From NCBI RefSeq assembly GCF_000317225.1, contig NZ_AJLL01000035.1, positions 1 through 64,000 of the forward strand: 64,000 nucleotides of DNA, written 5' to 3'. Shown piece by piece: positions 1 through 8,785 of this stretch. Source of the stretch: Fischerella thermalis PCC 7521. Its GTDB lineage: Bacteria > Cyanobacteriota > Cyanobacteriia > Cyanobacteriales > Nostocaceae. The position numbers and the translations under genes are program-made. Under the pieces are notes generated by a model, which saw only the letters and a program-made list of their open reading frames with translations, was not told the DNA's origin and did not search any database. Positions within the stretch are counted from its first letter, which is position 1, and each line of letters begins with the position of its first letter.

Positions 1-39
1 ATTTCATACTTAGTGGTGAATTTTTTTCATCGGGACTGC

Positions 40-63
40 CTTCTGCCTTCTGCCTTCTGAATC
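40..63. repeat. Short tandem repeat (CTTCTGC heptamers)
   Basis: About three heptamer units of the kind widespread in Nostocales spacers. They sit directly after the stop codon of the stand-alone CARF gene. Confidence 0.8.
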
Positions 64-77
64 AATACTACAAAAGA

Positions 78-575
78 TCATTTAAAGCTGGTGTCTACCT
101 TTTGGGTTAACTCTCCTCGCTCTACTTTCACGAGATTATCCCTAGCTGCAATGGTAATATACAGAGAAATTCCGCAGTCAACAGCAGCCATTACCAATGC
201 TGCGGACAAGGTTTTGGTTCCACCAGTGTAGTCAGCCATGATTTGGTGTCCGCTTTCTTGTTGTAATTTGCGGATACAATTGCAAATTTTGGAATAGCAT
301 TCGGCTAAATTATCGGGATTTTGCACTAAAATTAAATCTCGTTCTGGTTGAAAGTTTTCTCCTAAATTTACCTGTGTGGGAATGTTGGGTAATCTTTCGA
401 TCACCTCTGCACCCCGACGCACTTCACAGGGGGTTCCTTCGCCGATAACTTGTGATTTACTTCCTTTTTCACCATCGGAAGCAATAAAAATAACGCGATC
501 GGGTTGTAGGCTGTGGATAGCGGTGATGATCGGTTGAAAGGAACCACCTACGGTAACAAGGAGAATTTTGGACAT
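78..575 (-). CDS. Stand-alone CARF-domain protein, last gene of the type III-A operon
   Basis: This 165-residue protein is essentially one CARF fold. It opens with a strand and glycine turn (KILLVTVGGS, residues 3-12), and carries the CARF signature DYTGGTKTLSAAL at residues 115-127. This matches the N-terminal half of CRISPR-associated TIGR02710/Csm6-type proteins, which bind cyclic oligoadenylate made by Cas10. No HEPN or other effector domain follows: the frame ends at a TGA just before a short repeat of CTTCTGC units. Stand-alone CARF proteins of this size can be ring nucleases (Crn1 type, as in Sulfolobus) that destroy cA4, so an off-switch role is possible. It could also be a truncated effector. 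The start lies 33 bp after the CARF-HEPN gene. CARF identity is fairly sure; the function is inferred. Confidence 0.8.
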   Translation of the reverse strand: MSKILLVTVGGSFQPIITAIHSLQPDRVIFIASDGEKGSKSQVIGEGTPCEVRRGAEVIERLPNIPTQVNLGENFQPERDLILVQNPDNLAECYSKICNCIRKLQQESGHQIMADYTGGTKTLSAALVMAAVDCGISLYITIAARDNLVKVERGELTQKVDTSFK

Positions 576-608
576 GAATGTGACTTAATATGATGAAGTT
601 TAATAATT

Positions 609-1850
609 TTATTGTGGAGGTAGTAGTGATGCTACTAATTCTGAAAGAGATGGATATATCTTTTCAAAACGATCTTTAAGTGTTTTGGCTAATTTAGGAT
701 CGGGATTCATGCCAACATGGGCAATATCATTTCTTAACTCTGTAACTTGCTGCCAAAGGTCTATTAGTTCGTCTTTGTTTGCTAAGTTTTTAAGCTTTTC
801 ATCGCAACTACTAATAGTATCAACAGTTTTTTTTGACTGTATTCTTACTCCATTATTTAAAGCTCTTTCTACTTCAGAACGTCCATTTTTATTAGAGAAC
901 GTTGGTTCTCCAAACTTGAGAGCTAAAACAGAAACAATCCATTCACGTGTTAAAATTACTGCTTGTACGATTTGCTGTCTTTCACGGTACCACTGAATCA
1001 TTTTTAGTTGCAGCCGTAAATTATTAGCTAATTGCGAATTTTCTCTTGGGTTTTCAAGGGCGAATTGGCCGTATTCTTTGACTACTTGTTTACCTAAAAT
1101 ACTAAATGGTTGTGCTTGTTTAGCAATACTAGGTTCAGCTTTTTTTAAAGCTTGTTTTAGCTTAGTTGCTTCCTCCATAGTTTCTATTGGTCGAGTTAGG
1201 CGTAATGCTAGAGAAATAGATTCAATTGCCTTAGACGCTGCTTCAAGATCCCTTTTAAGTTCTCGTGCTGAAATACTATCACGTAGTTCGATTTTGGATG
1301 GCATTCCTTTTTTTAATAAATCAGCTAGTGGCTGTCCATCTCCTATTTCCACAAAACGCTCAGTTGCAGTTAACCAGTCGAGCATTCCAATAAATTCAGA
1401 TAAATCAATAACTGGTGCTATTCCATTATTGGAAAATCCTAATTCCCAGGCTCCGTAGTAAATAGCCTCAATTGTAACGTTTTTAGCTGCTTTAAGGTAT
1501 GCTGCAAATAAAAATACTAAAAATGGTAAAGAACGCAAACCATGAGTTATATCAAATATAACGCTGTCATTTTCATTTACTTCTTGATTAATAATTTTAA
1601 AAGTTTCCCACATTTCTTCGGTGCTTTGCCCAGTGGGGATTTCAACTGCTTGTATGCGTTTTTCTTCTAATTTCTCTAAAATAGGAAAAGTTTTTTCTTT
1701 GGCTTCACTTGTCACACAAACTAACATCGAGTCATAATTGCAAAACTTATGTAAAGCTTCTGCAAATACTTCTCCGTCATAATTTTGACCTTGAAAACAA
1801 TATGTTGTTTTCTTAGCCTGAATACCCAAAAATGTAATAATCTTTTTCAT
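609..1850 (-). CDS. csx1: CARF-HEPN ribonuclease, Csx1/Csx2 (TIGR02221) family
   Basis: An ancillary effector of type III CRISPR-Cas. When cyclic oligoadenylate binds the N-terminal CARF domain, the C-terminal HEPN domain is expected to cleave RNA without sequence specificity. Visible features: an N-terminal strand KKIITFLGI, the family CARF motif FDITHGLRSLPFLVF at about residues 99-113, a long helical middle, and a C-terminal HEPN motif RNDIAH (R373, H378; R-x4-H). The 413-residue length fits the family. The ATG lies 2 bp after the cas6 stop, so translation is probably coupled. It is the only protein of the operon with an evident nuclease effector domain outside the Csm complex, and Cas10 lacks its HD nuclease, so it is the likely main effector. 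Confidence 0.92.
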   Translation of the reverse strand: MKKIITFLGIQAKKTTYCFQGQNYDGEVFAEALHKFCNYDSMLVCVTSEAKEKTFPILEKLEEKRIQAVEIPTGQSTEEMWETFKIINQEVNENDSVIFDITHGLRSLPFLVFLFAAYLKAAKNVTIEAIYYGAWELGFSNNGIAPVIDLSEFIGMLDWLTATERFVEIGDGQPLADLLKKGMPSKIELRDSISARELKRDLEAASKAIESISLALRLTRPIETMEEATKLKQALKKAEPSIAKQAQPFSILGKQVVKEYGQFALENPRENSQLANNLRLQLKMIQWYRERQQIVQAVILTREWIVSVLALKFGEPTFSNKNGRSEVERALNNGVRIQSKKTVDTISSCDEKLKNLANKDELIDLWQQVTELRNDIAHVGMNPDPKLAKTLKDRFEKIYPSLSELVASLLPPQ

Positions 1851-1852
1851 AA

Positions 1853-2623
1853 TTATCTATTTGATATATTAATTAATGTCTGTCCCATCCCCAACCTTGT
1901 CTTCATCCCCGTACCAGCAAAACGCGCATATTGAACTAATAAATTAGCCACATTTGCCAATAAAGAGTCAGCACGATTAAAAATGTGTAGCGTTACATCA
2001 CCCACAAATCCATTCACATAACCTCTATGTAATTGCCAACTTCTGGTTTGAATTTTGTGATTTTTCAGCAAAATCGCATTGCTGAGGTAAGCAATTAATT
2101 CATCACCTCCCAAATAAACAGGCGCAAAATTATTCCAGCGTTCTAGCCAACTGTGGAACATTAAATTTGGTACAGGTAGAGGTAGATTTGTTCCACCCTG
2201 AGAAAAAGCTGTGGGAGTGATAAACTGCAACTCAAACCGTCTGATTGCTTCTGGTTCATTTGCTACTAAATTTGTGTACAATTCTTCATAGCTGGTGATT
2301 TCATCTTCACGGTTGATAACGTTAAATTTAGCTCCAAGGAATTCTAAAGAGTCTGAGAGATGAAGATGAGAAATTGCTTTTGCTGAAACTTCCTGCAATC
2401 CAGATAGGGATAATTTGTAAAATTCCTCTGGATGGAAGGTGAAGAAATCTCGAGAAGTGGAGCATAAACCGATAATTCCTGAGCAGGAAACAGAAGGAAT
2501 TGCTTCGTTTCCCATTTCTAAACCTAGTTGTTGATGCAGTTGTTTTACCAGTTCCAAGCTATAGGAACGGGGTAAAATTGTCGGTTCTGATACACTTAAT
2601 ATCCAGGTAGAACGAATTAGCAT
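1853..2623 (-). CDS. cas6: CRISPR pre-crRNA endoribonuclease Cas6
   Basis: Cas6 cuts CRISPR repeat transcripts into the crRNAs loaded on the Csm complex. The 256-residue protein shows the Cas6 C-terminal half: GFVGDVTLHIF strand, ANLLVQYARFAGTG helix, and the glycine-rich loop GTGMKTRLGMGQ (from about residue 237), which binds repeat RNA in this family. The N-terminal ferredoxin-like half is poorly conserved, as usual. Its ATG overlaps the csm5 stop by one base. The gene sits inside the csm operon, so processing is encoded here even though no repeat array is seen in this window. The catalytic residue cannot be assigned by eye. Confidence 0.9.
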   Translation of the reverse strand: MLIRSTWILSVSEPTILPRSYSLELVKQLHQQLGLEMGNEAIPSVSCSGIIGLCSTSRDFFTFHPEEFYKLSLSGLQEVSAKAISHLHLSDSLEFLGAKFNVINREDEITSYEELYTNLVANEPEAIRRFELQFITPTAFSQGGTNLPLPVPNLMFHSWLERWNNFAPVYLGGDELIAYLSNAILLKNHKIQTRSWQLHRGYVNGFVGDVTLHIFNRADSLLANVANLLVQYARFAGTGMKTRLGMGQTLINISNR

Positions 2624-3912
2624 TAGTCTTGTAGATTTTTGAATTTAACCCATCCCGGTACAAACTTAATTTCACCTTTGGTATTCATCACAGTTCGCCT
2701 AGACTTTGGTGCTTCAAAACCAGGCGCTTTTAAACCACAAGTATCGCGAATATCTTCCCGCAGTTCATCATCAAGACACAAGCCAATAGTAGTCCCATTC
2801 ATTCCACTACCCCAACCCAGTCTCAAACTATAGGGACATTTTTCTGGTTCGTAAAATTCGCGGATATAATTAAAATCTAAATTTTTCCCTGATGCTTGAG
2901 GATTGTTCTTAATTTCTTGCCAATAATCATGCTCATAGTCCCATTGTTCTTGAGTAAATTCTTGACATATTTGTAAGAGTTCGTCCAAGTTATTAAAGGG
3001 TAACTTCATTCCCTGTTTGTGTGTGAACCATGAAAGCATTTCTGTATCTAATGTAATGGTGAATTCTGTTTGGACATTTCGCACCATTTCAGTATAGATA
3101 GATGCTTTATATTTAGCTAAGTAATCTGAAAATCTGCTAGAAACTACTACTTCCGCAACAACAGGGATGTTAACAGGTATTTCTTGACCTTTCTTTGTTT
3201 TAATTTTGCCTTCTAAAAGTGGTGCTGAATCTGTAATTTTGATAGCTCTGAAAAAGTCTGTATTTGGCCCTTTACCAGGAAAGTTTCTCTCTTGATATGT
3301 GAGGTGGAATTCTGAGAATAAACTATCCATGAATAGCTCATCATCAAGAAATTTCTGCTGATGTTGATTAATTTTTCCTAATTTTTCTCTCAATTTTTTC
3401 TCGATTTCGCTCACCCGCTTTGGCAAAGGTAATTGAAAACGATCTGCGTGTTTCAATAGATAATATGCGATCGCAGTTCTAATTGCTCCTTTAATCGAAG
3501 AACCAGGAATAAATAATTGTCCCATCCCATTCCGAATCATGGGACGCAAATCTGTAATTCTCTCAGATGTCAACTTTTGGCTGACGGCTTCTTTGGGGAA
3601 AATTGGACAGCCTTGTGTATCTTTAGCTTTCCACCACTCGGAACCAAAGGCTTGTTTTAAAAGTCCTGTGATGTCTTGGCGTTCTTCAATTGCTTGAATA
3701 TAATCGTTGAAAAATCGTCCTCCTTGCGCTAATAAACCCTTTGCTAAGGCTTCTTGGTTGGGGAAATAGACTTTTCTATCTGTCTGTACATATTCAAAAG
3801 GATTTAATATTGATACTGATGAGCCAATATGTAAAATTGGACTTGTCATTAGTATCTTTTTTGATTGATAAAAATCAGGTTTCTTGAGAGCAGATTCGGG
3901 AGAAACCACCAT
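2623..3912 (-). CDS. csm5: Type III-A RAMP protein Csm5
   Basis: Csm5 caps the end of the Csm3 backbone of the type III-A complex and contacts the 3' part of the crRNA. The 429-residue protein has the RAMP signatures SPILHIGSSVSILNPFEYV near the N-terminus and IPGSSIKGAIRTA about 140 residues in. It ends with the Csm5-type stretch containing FEAPKSRRTVM. An internal ATG at 3849 would remove the first beta strand, so the start at 3912 is preferred. That start lies 4 bp after the csm4 stop. The glycine loop SSIKG and the aspartate-free N-terminal region match a non-catalytic subunit. The assignment is firm from motifs, length and order. Confidence 0.93.
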   Translation of the reverse strand: MVVSPESALKKPDFYQSKKILMTSPILHIGSSVSILNPFEYVQTDRKVYFPNQEALAKGLLAQGGRFFNDYIQAIEERQDITGLLKQAFGSEWWKAKDTQGCPIFPKEAVSQKLTSERITDLRPMIRNGMGQLFIPGSSIKGAIRTAIAYYLLKHADRFQLPLPKRVSEIEKKLREKLGKINQHQQKFLDDELFMDSLFSEFHLTYQERNFPGKGPNTDFFRAIKITDSAPLLEGKIKTKKGQEIPVNIPVVAEVVVSSRFSDYLAKYKASIYTEMVRNVQTEFTITLDTEMLSWFTHKQGMKLPFNNLDELLQICQEFTQEQWDYEHDYWQEIKNNPQASGKNLDFNYIREFYEPEKCPYSLRLGWGSGMNGTTIGLCLDDELREDIRDTCGLKAPGFEAPKSRRTVMNTKGEIKFVPGWVKFKNLQD

Positions 3913-3916
3913 AATA

Positions 3917-4954
3917 TTATTTATCCTGTGCTTTAATTGGCAAACTTAAGCTAATACCACTACGGTAAATTCGATATTTGTTGAAACCGTTGGGTGTAAC
4001 ATCTACTAGCTTTCCTTGTGGTGGTGCTAGAAAAACTGAACCTTCGCTAAACATGCGCACCATTTTACGTCGGAGTTGATTTTCTGCTATCCAACCACCC
4101 CGTTCTTGAATGTCATAGCTAGCTTGATTTAAAAAGTCAGTTGTTATGGGTGTATCCCAAAACAAACTCATCAGCGCGTGATGATTTCCAGCGGAAAAAT
4201 CTACCACTTTTTGCCACGTTTCTGGTAATTCTAACCACTTAACTTGAAATCTTCCTGCACCACTCGAACGTTCTCCTCCCAGTCCTTCTTCTCCTAATAG
4301 ATACAAAGCAGCTTTTAGCTTGTCTACTAATTTCTCTCCTTCTGGAGATAATTGTATGAGAAAGTATAAACCAGCCGGATTTTTCTCCCACTCAAATTGA
4401 ACAAAACCAGTATGGTAAAAGTTTGTTGCTCTGGTTACGCGGTCTACAGCAACTTTCGGAACTTTGTTAATTTTAAAGGCTTTTTTGTAGTCAAAGGTTC
4501 CTGCTGCTTTTTTACCAGTAGTTTGAGCAATTAATTCTTGGCGATCGCTCTCTTGAAACCCTTCTGTTTGATACCATCTTTGCCATATTTCTAAAGGCAA
4601 ATAATTAAGCTTTTTGTAGGTTTTGAAAAAAGCTAGATCGTCATCAGGATAGTTGATGGGAAACTTCAGGGGACGGGGAAGATAGTAAATTGTTTCTTGT
4701 CCAACTTGTCGATAAATAAAGGTGGAACTGATACGGAAAGGGGGAGTTAATTCAGGTTGCTCTTTTGAAGGAAATATCTGCAATAATTCCTCAACTGCAT
4801 TTTTACCGAATAACCGCGCGTAGACACTAACCCATGCACTAAATAAAGTATCGGAACGGACGCGATCGCTCGTTTTTTCCATCCCTATTCCCACTTCCCC
4901 AAAATGCGCGGGATTGCGACCAAAGTTGAGTTTTACTAATTTCCAGACACTCAT
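3917..4954 (-). CDS. csm4: Type III-A RAMP protein Csm4
   Basis: Csm4 is the Cas5-like subunit that holds the 5' handle of the crRNA and joins Cas10 to the Csm3 filament. The 345-residue protein starts VWKLVKLNFGRNPAHFGEVG and continues with the Csm4 stretch SDTLFSAWVSVYARLFG. Near residue 220 it has the glycine-rich loop GEEGLGGERSSGAGRF, the characteristic Csm4 GGERSSGxG motif. It starts 2 bp after csm3 ends and is followed 4 bp later by csm5. All expected parts are present, and nothing suggests a frameshift. Confidence 0.95.
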   Translation of the reverse strand: MSVWKLVKLNFGRNPAHFGEVGIGMEKTSDRVRSDTLFSAWVSVYARLFGKNAVEELLQIFPSKEQPELTPPFRISSTFIYRQVGQETIYYLPRPLKFPINYPDDDLAFFKTYKKLNYLPLEIWQRWYQTEGFQESDRQELIAQTTGKKAAGTFDYKKAFKINKVPKVAVDRVTRATNFYHTGFVQFEWEKNPAGLYFLIQLSPEGEKLVDKLKAALYLLGEEGLGGERSSGAGRFQVKWLELPETWQKVVDFSAGNHHALMSLFWDTPITTDFLNQASYDIQERGGWIAENQLRRKMVRMFSEGSVFLAPPQGKLVDVTPNGFNKYRIYRSGISLSLPIKAQDK

Positions 4955-4956
4955 GA

Positions 4957-5934
4957 TTAATCTCCTGGTAATAATCGATTTACGTACTCGCTTAAACTTC
5001 CAAAGTTATCTAAGAGTGCTTGGGTGTTGGGAATGGTTTCTAATGGTTGTAAAGCTGATGTACCAGGAGGAGTACTGGTCATTTGGCGATACTGTGCCAA
5101 GCTGCGATAGGAAAACTGAAAGTTCTGAAATCTGACTTTTCCGTAACCTCTAGAACCATGTCCGCCAAGTGCATCATCTTCTAAAATGGCCAGTGCGATC
5201 GCAATATTTTGCAAGTCTTCAATGACTTGGTTTTTGTTTTCAACGGTGTAAACTAATTCAAACTGGAATTTTGATCCAGCGGGTACACGTTCTAACTGTC
5301 TGGGATTTGCTGCTGCTGTTACTCGGTCAATACCGTTTTCAAATTTCCACTCAGTCATGTATAAACCAGTGTCGACTTGCTTGAGTTTTTCTGCTGATTC
5401 TGGTACTAAATGGCAATCTCGAATAATCAATCGAGCTGGCGCGTTACGTCCGCGATTGATTTTAATACAATTTTGATTTTGTATTGTAGAAGTAGGATTA
5501 TCTTTATTTTCTTCATATAATCCTTCTTCTCTAGCAGTTTCAATTGGCATCCAAAATTTGGAACCCCCGGTAGAACCAAATAGACGACTAATTTGACAGG
5601 TGTTAGCACCTTCGTAGGCAATAAATCTACCTGCTTCTACTTCAGTAAATCCATCTTTTAAATCGTCACTTTCATAGCGCCAAGTACCGCTTCCTCCTGA
5701 ACGATTTAGGGGTTTATTTAATAACCTTTCTAAGATAGAACGCAGTTTACCTTTAATTGAAGAACCAGGTAAATAAGGATATTTTGTGAGAGGGTCACGA
5801 ATTACAGGTTTATCCAGTCCACCGATATCCAAATTTTCGCCACCACCACCAATATGCAATCCTGTTTCAGCAGAAAGTTGACTAGTGAGGGTTAATTTAC
5901 CAAGTAGGGGTTTTTGTGCGTATGATACTGGCAT
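4957..5934 (-). CDS. csm3: Type III-A backbone and target-RNA nuclease Csm3
   Basis: Csm3 forms the repeated backbone of the Csm complex and cuts bound target RNA at 6-nt steps. The 325-residue protein has TGLHIGGGGENLDIGGLDKP near the N-terminus. D41 in GGLDKP aligns with the catalytic Asp of characterised Csm3 (D32/D33), so target RNA cleavage should be intact. Next comes YPYLPGSSIKGKLRS, and near residue 258 the RAMP loop GGHGSRGYGKVRF. It is longer than many Csm3 proteins because of a C-terminal extension of about 50 residues. It starts 2 bp after csm2 ends. Confidence 0.96.
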   Translation of the reverse strand: MPVSYAQKPLLGKLTLTSQLSAETGLHIGGGGENLDIGGLDKPVIRDPLTKYPYLPGSSIKGKLRSILERLLNKPLNRSGGSGTWRYESDDLKDGFTEVEAGRFIAYEGANTCQISRLFGSTGGSKFWMPIETAREEGLYEENKDNPTSTIQNQNCIKINRGRNAPARLIIRDCHLVPESAEKLKQVDTGLYMTEWKFENGIDRVTAAANPRQLERVPAGSKFQFELVYTVENKNQVIEDLQNIAIALAILEDDALGGHGSRGYGKVRFQNFQFSYRSLAQYRQMTSTPPGTSALQPLETIPNTQALLDNFGSLSEYVNRLLPGD

Positions 5935-5936
5935 AT

Positions 5937-6416
5937 TTACTTTCCACCTTCAGCTTTGTGATAAGCAATAATTGATTCAAGTAATTGAACTAGCCGTTCA
6001 AAATCTTCTTTGCTGTGAACTTTGTCAATAGCAGCTGACATAACTTCATCTAATGGCTTTGCTGCTTTTTGTCTGGCAGCAGCATATGCTAATTTTGGTT
6101 TCAGCAGAACAACTTCTGTTTCAACTTTGGCAAATTCACCTGTTTCCGCTAAGTCAGCTTTTAAGCGATTTACAGCATCTAAAAATTTGCGAACTTGGTT
6201 CGTTTCTAATCGTTGCTGTTTGAGATAAGGCCCAAATTGCTCGGCGTGTTTAACTAAGTCTCGAATGGGATATGTTTTTAATCCATCAGGTAAATTTTTA
6301 ATAGTTTTAATAATTTCATTTTTAATAGTTTTAGCATTTTCGTCAACTGTATTTTGTGTTTTACTCACGTTAGTTTGAGGAATTGATGGGTTAGATGGTT
6401 TTTTGAGTTTTGTCAT
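5937..6416 (-). CDS. csm2: Type III-A small subunit Csm2
   Basis: The small helical subunit of the Csm complex that lines the crRNA-target duplex. The 159-residue protein has a polar N-terminal tail of about 35 residues. It is followed by the Csm2 helices: LVKHAEQFGPYLKQQRL, TNQVRKFLDAVNRLK, and a C-terminal DFERLVQLLESIIAYHK. The pattern of two long amphipathic helices around VRKFLDAV is typical. The start lies 5 bp after the cas10 stop, which supports coupled translation. Confidence 0.92.
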   Translation of the reverse strand: MTKLKKPSNPSIPQTNVSKTQNTVDENAKTIKNEIIKTIKNLPDGLKTYPIRDLVKHAEQFGPYLKQQRLETNQVRKFLDAVNRLKADLAETGEFAKVETEVVLLKPKLAYAAARQKAAKPLDEVMSAAIDKVHSKEDFERLVQLLESIIAYHKAEGGK

Positions 6417-6421
6417 ATAAA

Positions 6422-8785
6422 TTACTGGCGATTTAAAAGTTCAATCCAAGTTGCGATCGCCCGAAAATAAGGCGCATTGTATGGACTTTTTAAGGAAGTC
6501 CGAAAATCACTGTCATCTAGTACATTTTTGGGTAATCTCGCTAAAGTATAAGCAATCTTAGGTAGATGCAAATAATAGCGAGTTCCTAAAGCCTCCTCCG
6601 ATTTTTTATTGTCTTCAAACTTTTCTAATGCTTTTTCTTGTGTTTCTGCTGTGATAAGTAAGTTACGCACAAAATTACGGGAATAATTAACCCCGATATT
6701 TTGCTGTTCTAATCTCTCGACAAATGGTAATATACCCAGTAGCTTTGGTCTAGTTTCTGAATGTAAATATTTTTGAATTTCAGAATCAATCATGCTGATA
6801 TCTTCTATTCCCAGCCATTCATCCCACTTAAATACTTGATCAAATAGACCTAAGCTATCTTTACCATTACTTTTGGCATTTTCTTCTGCTTCTCCTGATT
6901 CATCCGCTGCTTTGTAAAAGGGAAATTTAACATCATCAATACTAATACCACCTGATAAAGTAATATCTGGGTTATTTCCTGTATAAGCACGGAATGACTG
7001 GTAAACATCAAAGGCAAATTCTACAACTTCATTCCACGTACCACTAACAAATAAATCATCGCCTCCTGCATAGATAAATAGTAAATTATCTCGCCTATTT
7101 GCAGTTAAAAATTCTGCTTTTTTCTGTAAAATATCTGCAATTAATTTATTTGAATCAAGGAAATTTTCTTGCCTAAATTCAGCTAAACTGTTGAGATAAA
7201 CTTTAAAGAAATAACTCATCTGGCGCGAAAGTCCAGCAATTCTTGGCAAAGTTTTATTTTCTCCTAAACCCTCAGCAAAGATTCTCCCCAAATTATCTAC
7301 ATCCATTCGCAGATATCCAAGTCTATCTATACCTTTGGCTTTTTTCGCCATTTCGTTAGCACGGATAATAAAACCTTTTTCTTCACTACTTTCTTGAGCA
7401 TAGTTTCCCAGCAGTAAAGGAAAAGATTTCTTAAATTGGGAGAATTTATAATGCTCTATATTCCAGTCATTTACTAACAAGGCTGTGTCATTATCTGGAA
7501 CTATTTGTTTCCATCTGCGAAACAAATGATAGTAAACATTTTTAGCATCACGTTTATCAGTAGCAGGAAGTTCAAAAGCAAGTGTGTCAAACTTATCCTC
7601 AAAGTTTTCACTTTGCGATCGCACTATCACTTCAACTCTTAATAACTGTCCTCCTAACTCAAACATTCTGCAACAAGTTTCACAAGCAAGCACCGAATCT
7701 GGCTCGTTCTTATTAAGCTGCTTTAATTTCTCTGGTTCCACATCATCACGATGACAAACTTTACAAGGTTCGTGACTTTCACTTTCTTGAATAAATTTGC
7801 TAATATTTTCAGCAAACTTACGAGACTTTTGTGCAGCTAGTTTTTTACTTGTCAATTCTGACCAATATTCGGCAAACTTTGCAGTGGTAATATCTGTGAT
7901 GGGGAAGTCTAAACAATCAAGTGCGAGAAAAATTTTGCCTTGAAACTCACCCAAAAGCCATTCATTAAACTGTTGACAAATTTCCTCAACTATGCTTTTA
8001 ACTGATTCTATTGCAGGAGCTAATATATATAAATTACCACCACCTGCGTAAATAACATTTGTACGTGGTAATTCTAACGTCTCCAAAAGTTGCTGTACTA
8101 CTTCTTCCGTAACTAGTTCCAAGTAAAAGCTGCGCGCACGCAAAGATTTCAGCGCACCATCAGAAGATATAGTGTAAATAAATTTTTGAATACCTGATAA
8201 ATCGCCTGCAATTAAAGTTAGATTATTGCTTTCAGGATTATTTGCTAGTGCAGCAGCAACAGCAGCAGTACTTTTAGCTATATCTATTAATGCAATATCC
8301 AAACCACCAAAACTGATGAAAGAACCATATTTTTCCAGAATCAAAGTCAGCAAAGATAGGTTATTTAAATCTCTATCGTCATCGAGTTTATCTAATTCTT
8401 GTTTAATTTCATGTTTCAGTTTACTGAAATCTTCTAATGAAGGTTCCTTTTCTACGGGGTAAGATATTTTAGGATTACAATCGCCAATAACATCTGGCTT
8501 CCAATAATGTTGTTGATGCTGATTTTGACTCTTTTTCTCTTCGTCTTTTTCCAAGTTTACTAAGTCAAATAACAGACGCAAGGCTTTTGGGTTTTCCTCG
8601 CTATTCCAAGAAAGTAATCCCTGTGCTTCTGCAACAGCTTTTTGGATGACATCCTCATTACTATTTGCTGTTATTAACCTTGACAATTTATCTTTTAATT
8701 TCGAGTCTGTCCAATCCGCTAGAACCCTAACGGCTTCTTGGATGACTTGCAAAGCAGCTTGTTCAGCAACACGTAATTGTTTCAT
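6422..8785 (-). CDS. cas10: Type III-A signature protein Cas10/Csm1, HD motif lost, GGDD intact
   Basis: The large subunit of the Csm complex, 787 residues. Order: a divergent helical N-terminal region (1-160); the segment LDIALIDIAKSTAAVAAAL (162-180), where active homologues carry a D..H..K/T HD-associated stretch; palm 1 with GDLSGIQKFIY (194-203); a zinc-ribbon CKVC at 341-344 with CETCC at 368-372; palm 2 with IYAGGDDLFVSG and GGDD at 574-577; and a C-terminal helical domain. GGDD is the cyclase motif that makes cyclic oligoadenylate from ATP. No His-Asp pair occurs in the first 190 residues, so target-activated ssDNA cleavage by the HD domain is probably absent. The ATG overlaps the csx3 stop by 4 bp. 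Confidence 0.96.
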   Translation of the reverse strand: MKQLRVAEQAALQVIQEAVRVLADWTDSKLKDKLSRLITANSNEDVIQKAVAEAQGLLSWNSEENPKALRLLFDLVNLEKDEEKKSQNQHQQHYWKPDVIGDCNPKISYPVEKEPSLEDFSKLKHEIKQELDKLDDDRDLNNLSLLTLILEKYGSFISFGGLDIALIDIAKSTAAVAAALANNPESNNLTLIAGDLSGIQKFIYTISSDGALKSLRARSFYLELVTEEVVQQLLETLELPRTNVIYAGGGNLYILAPAIESVKSIVEEICQQFNEWLLGEFQGKIFLALDCLDFPITDITTAKFAEYWSELTSKKLAAQKSRKFAENISKFIQESESHEPCKVCHRDDVEPEKLKQLNKNEPDSVLACETCCRMFELGGQLLRVEVIVRSQSENFEDKFDTLAFELPATDKRDAKNVYYHLFRRWKQIVPDNDTALLVNDWNIEHYKFSQFKKSFPLLLGNYAQESSEEKGFIIRANEMAKKAKGIDRLGYLRMDVDNLGRIFAEGLGENKTLPRIAGLSRQMSYFFKVYLNSLAEFRQENFLDSNKLIADILQKKAEFLTANRRDNLLFIYAGGDDLFVSGTWNEVVEFAFDVYQSFRAYTGNNPDITLSGGISIDDVKFPFYKAADESGEAEENAKSNGKDSLGLFDQVFKWDEWLGIEDISMIDSEIQKYLHSETRPKLLGILPFVERLEQQNIGVNYSRNFVRNLLITAETQEKALEKFEDNKKSEEALGTRYYLHLPKIAYTLARLPKNVLDDSDFRTSLKSPYNAPYFRAIATWIELLNRQ

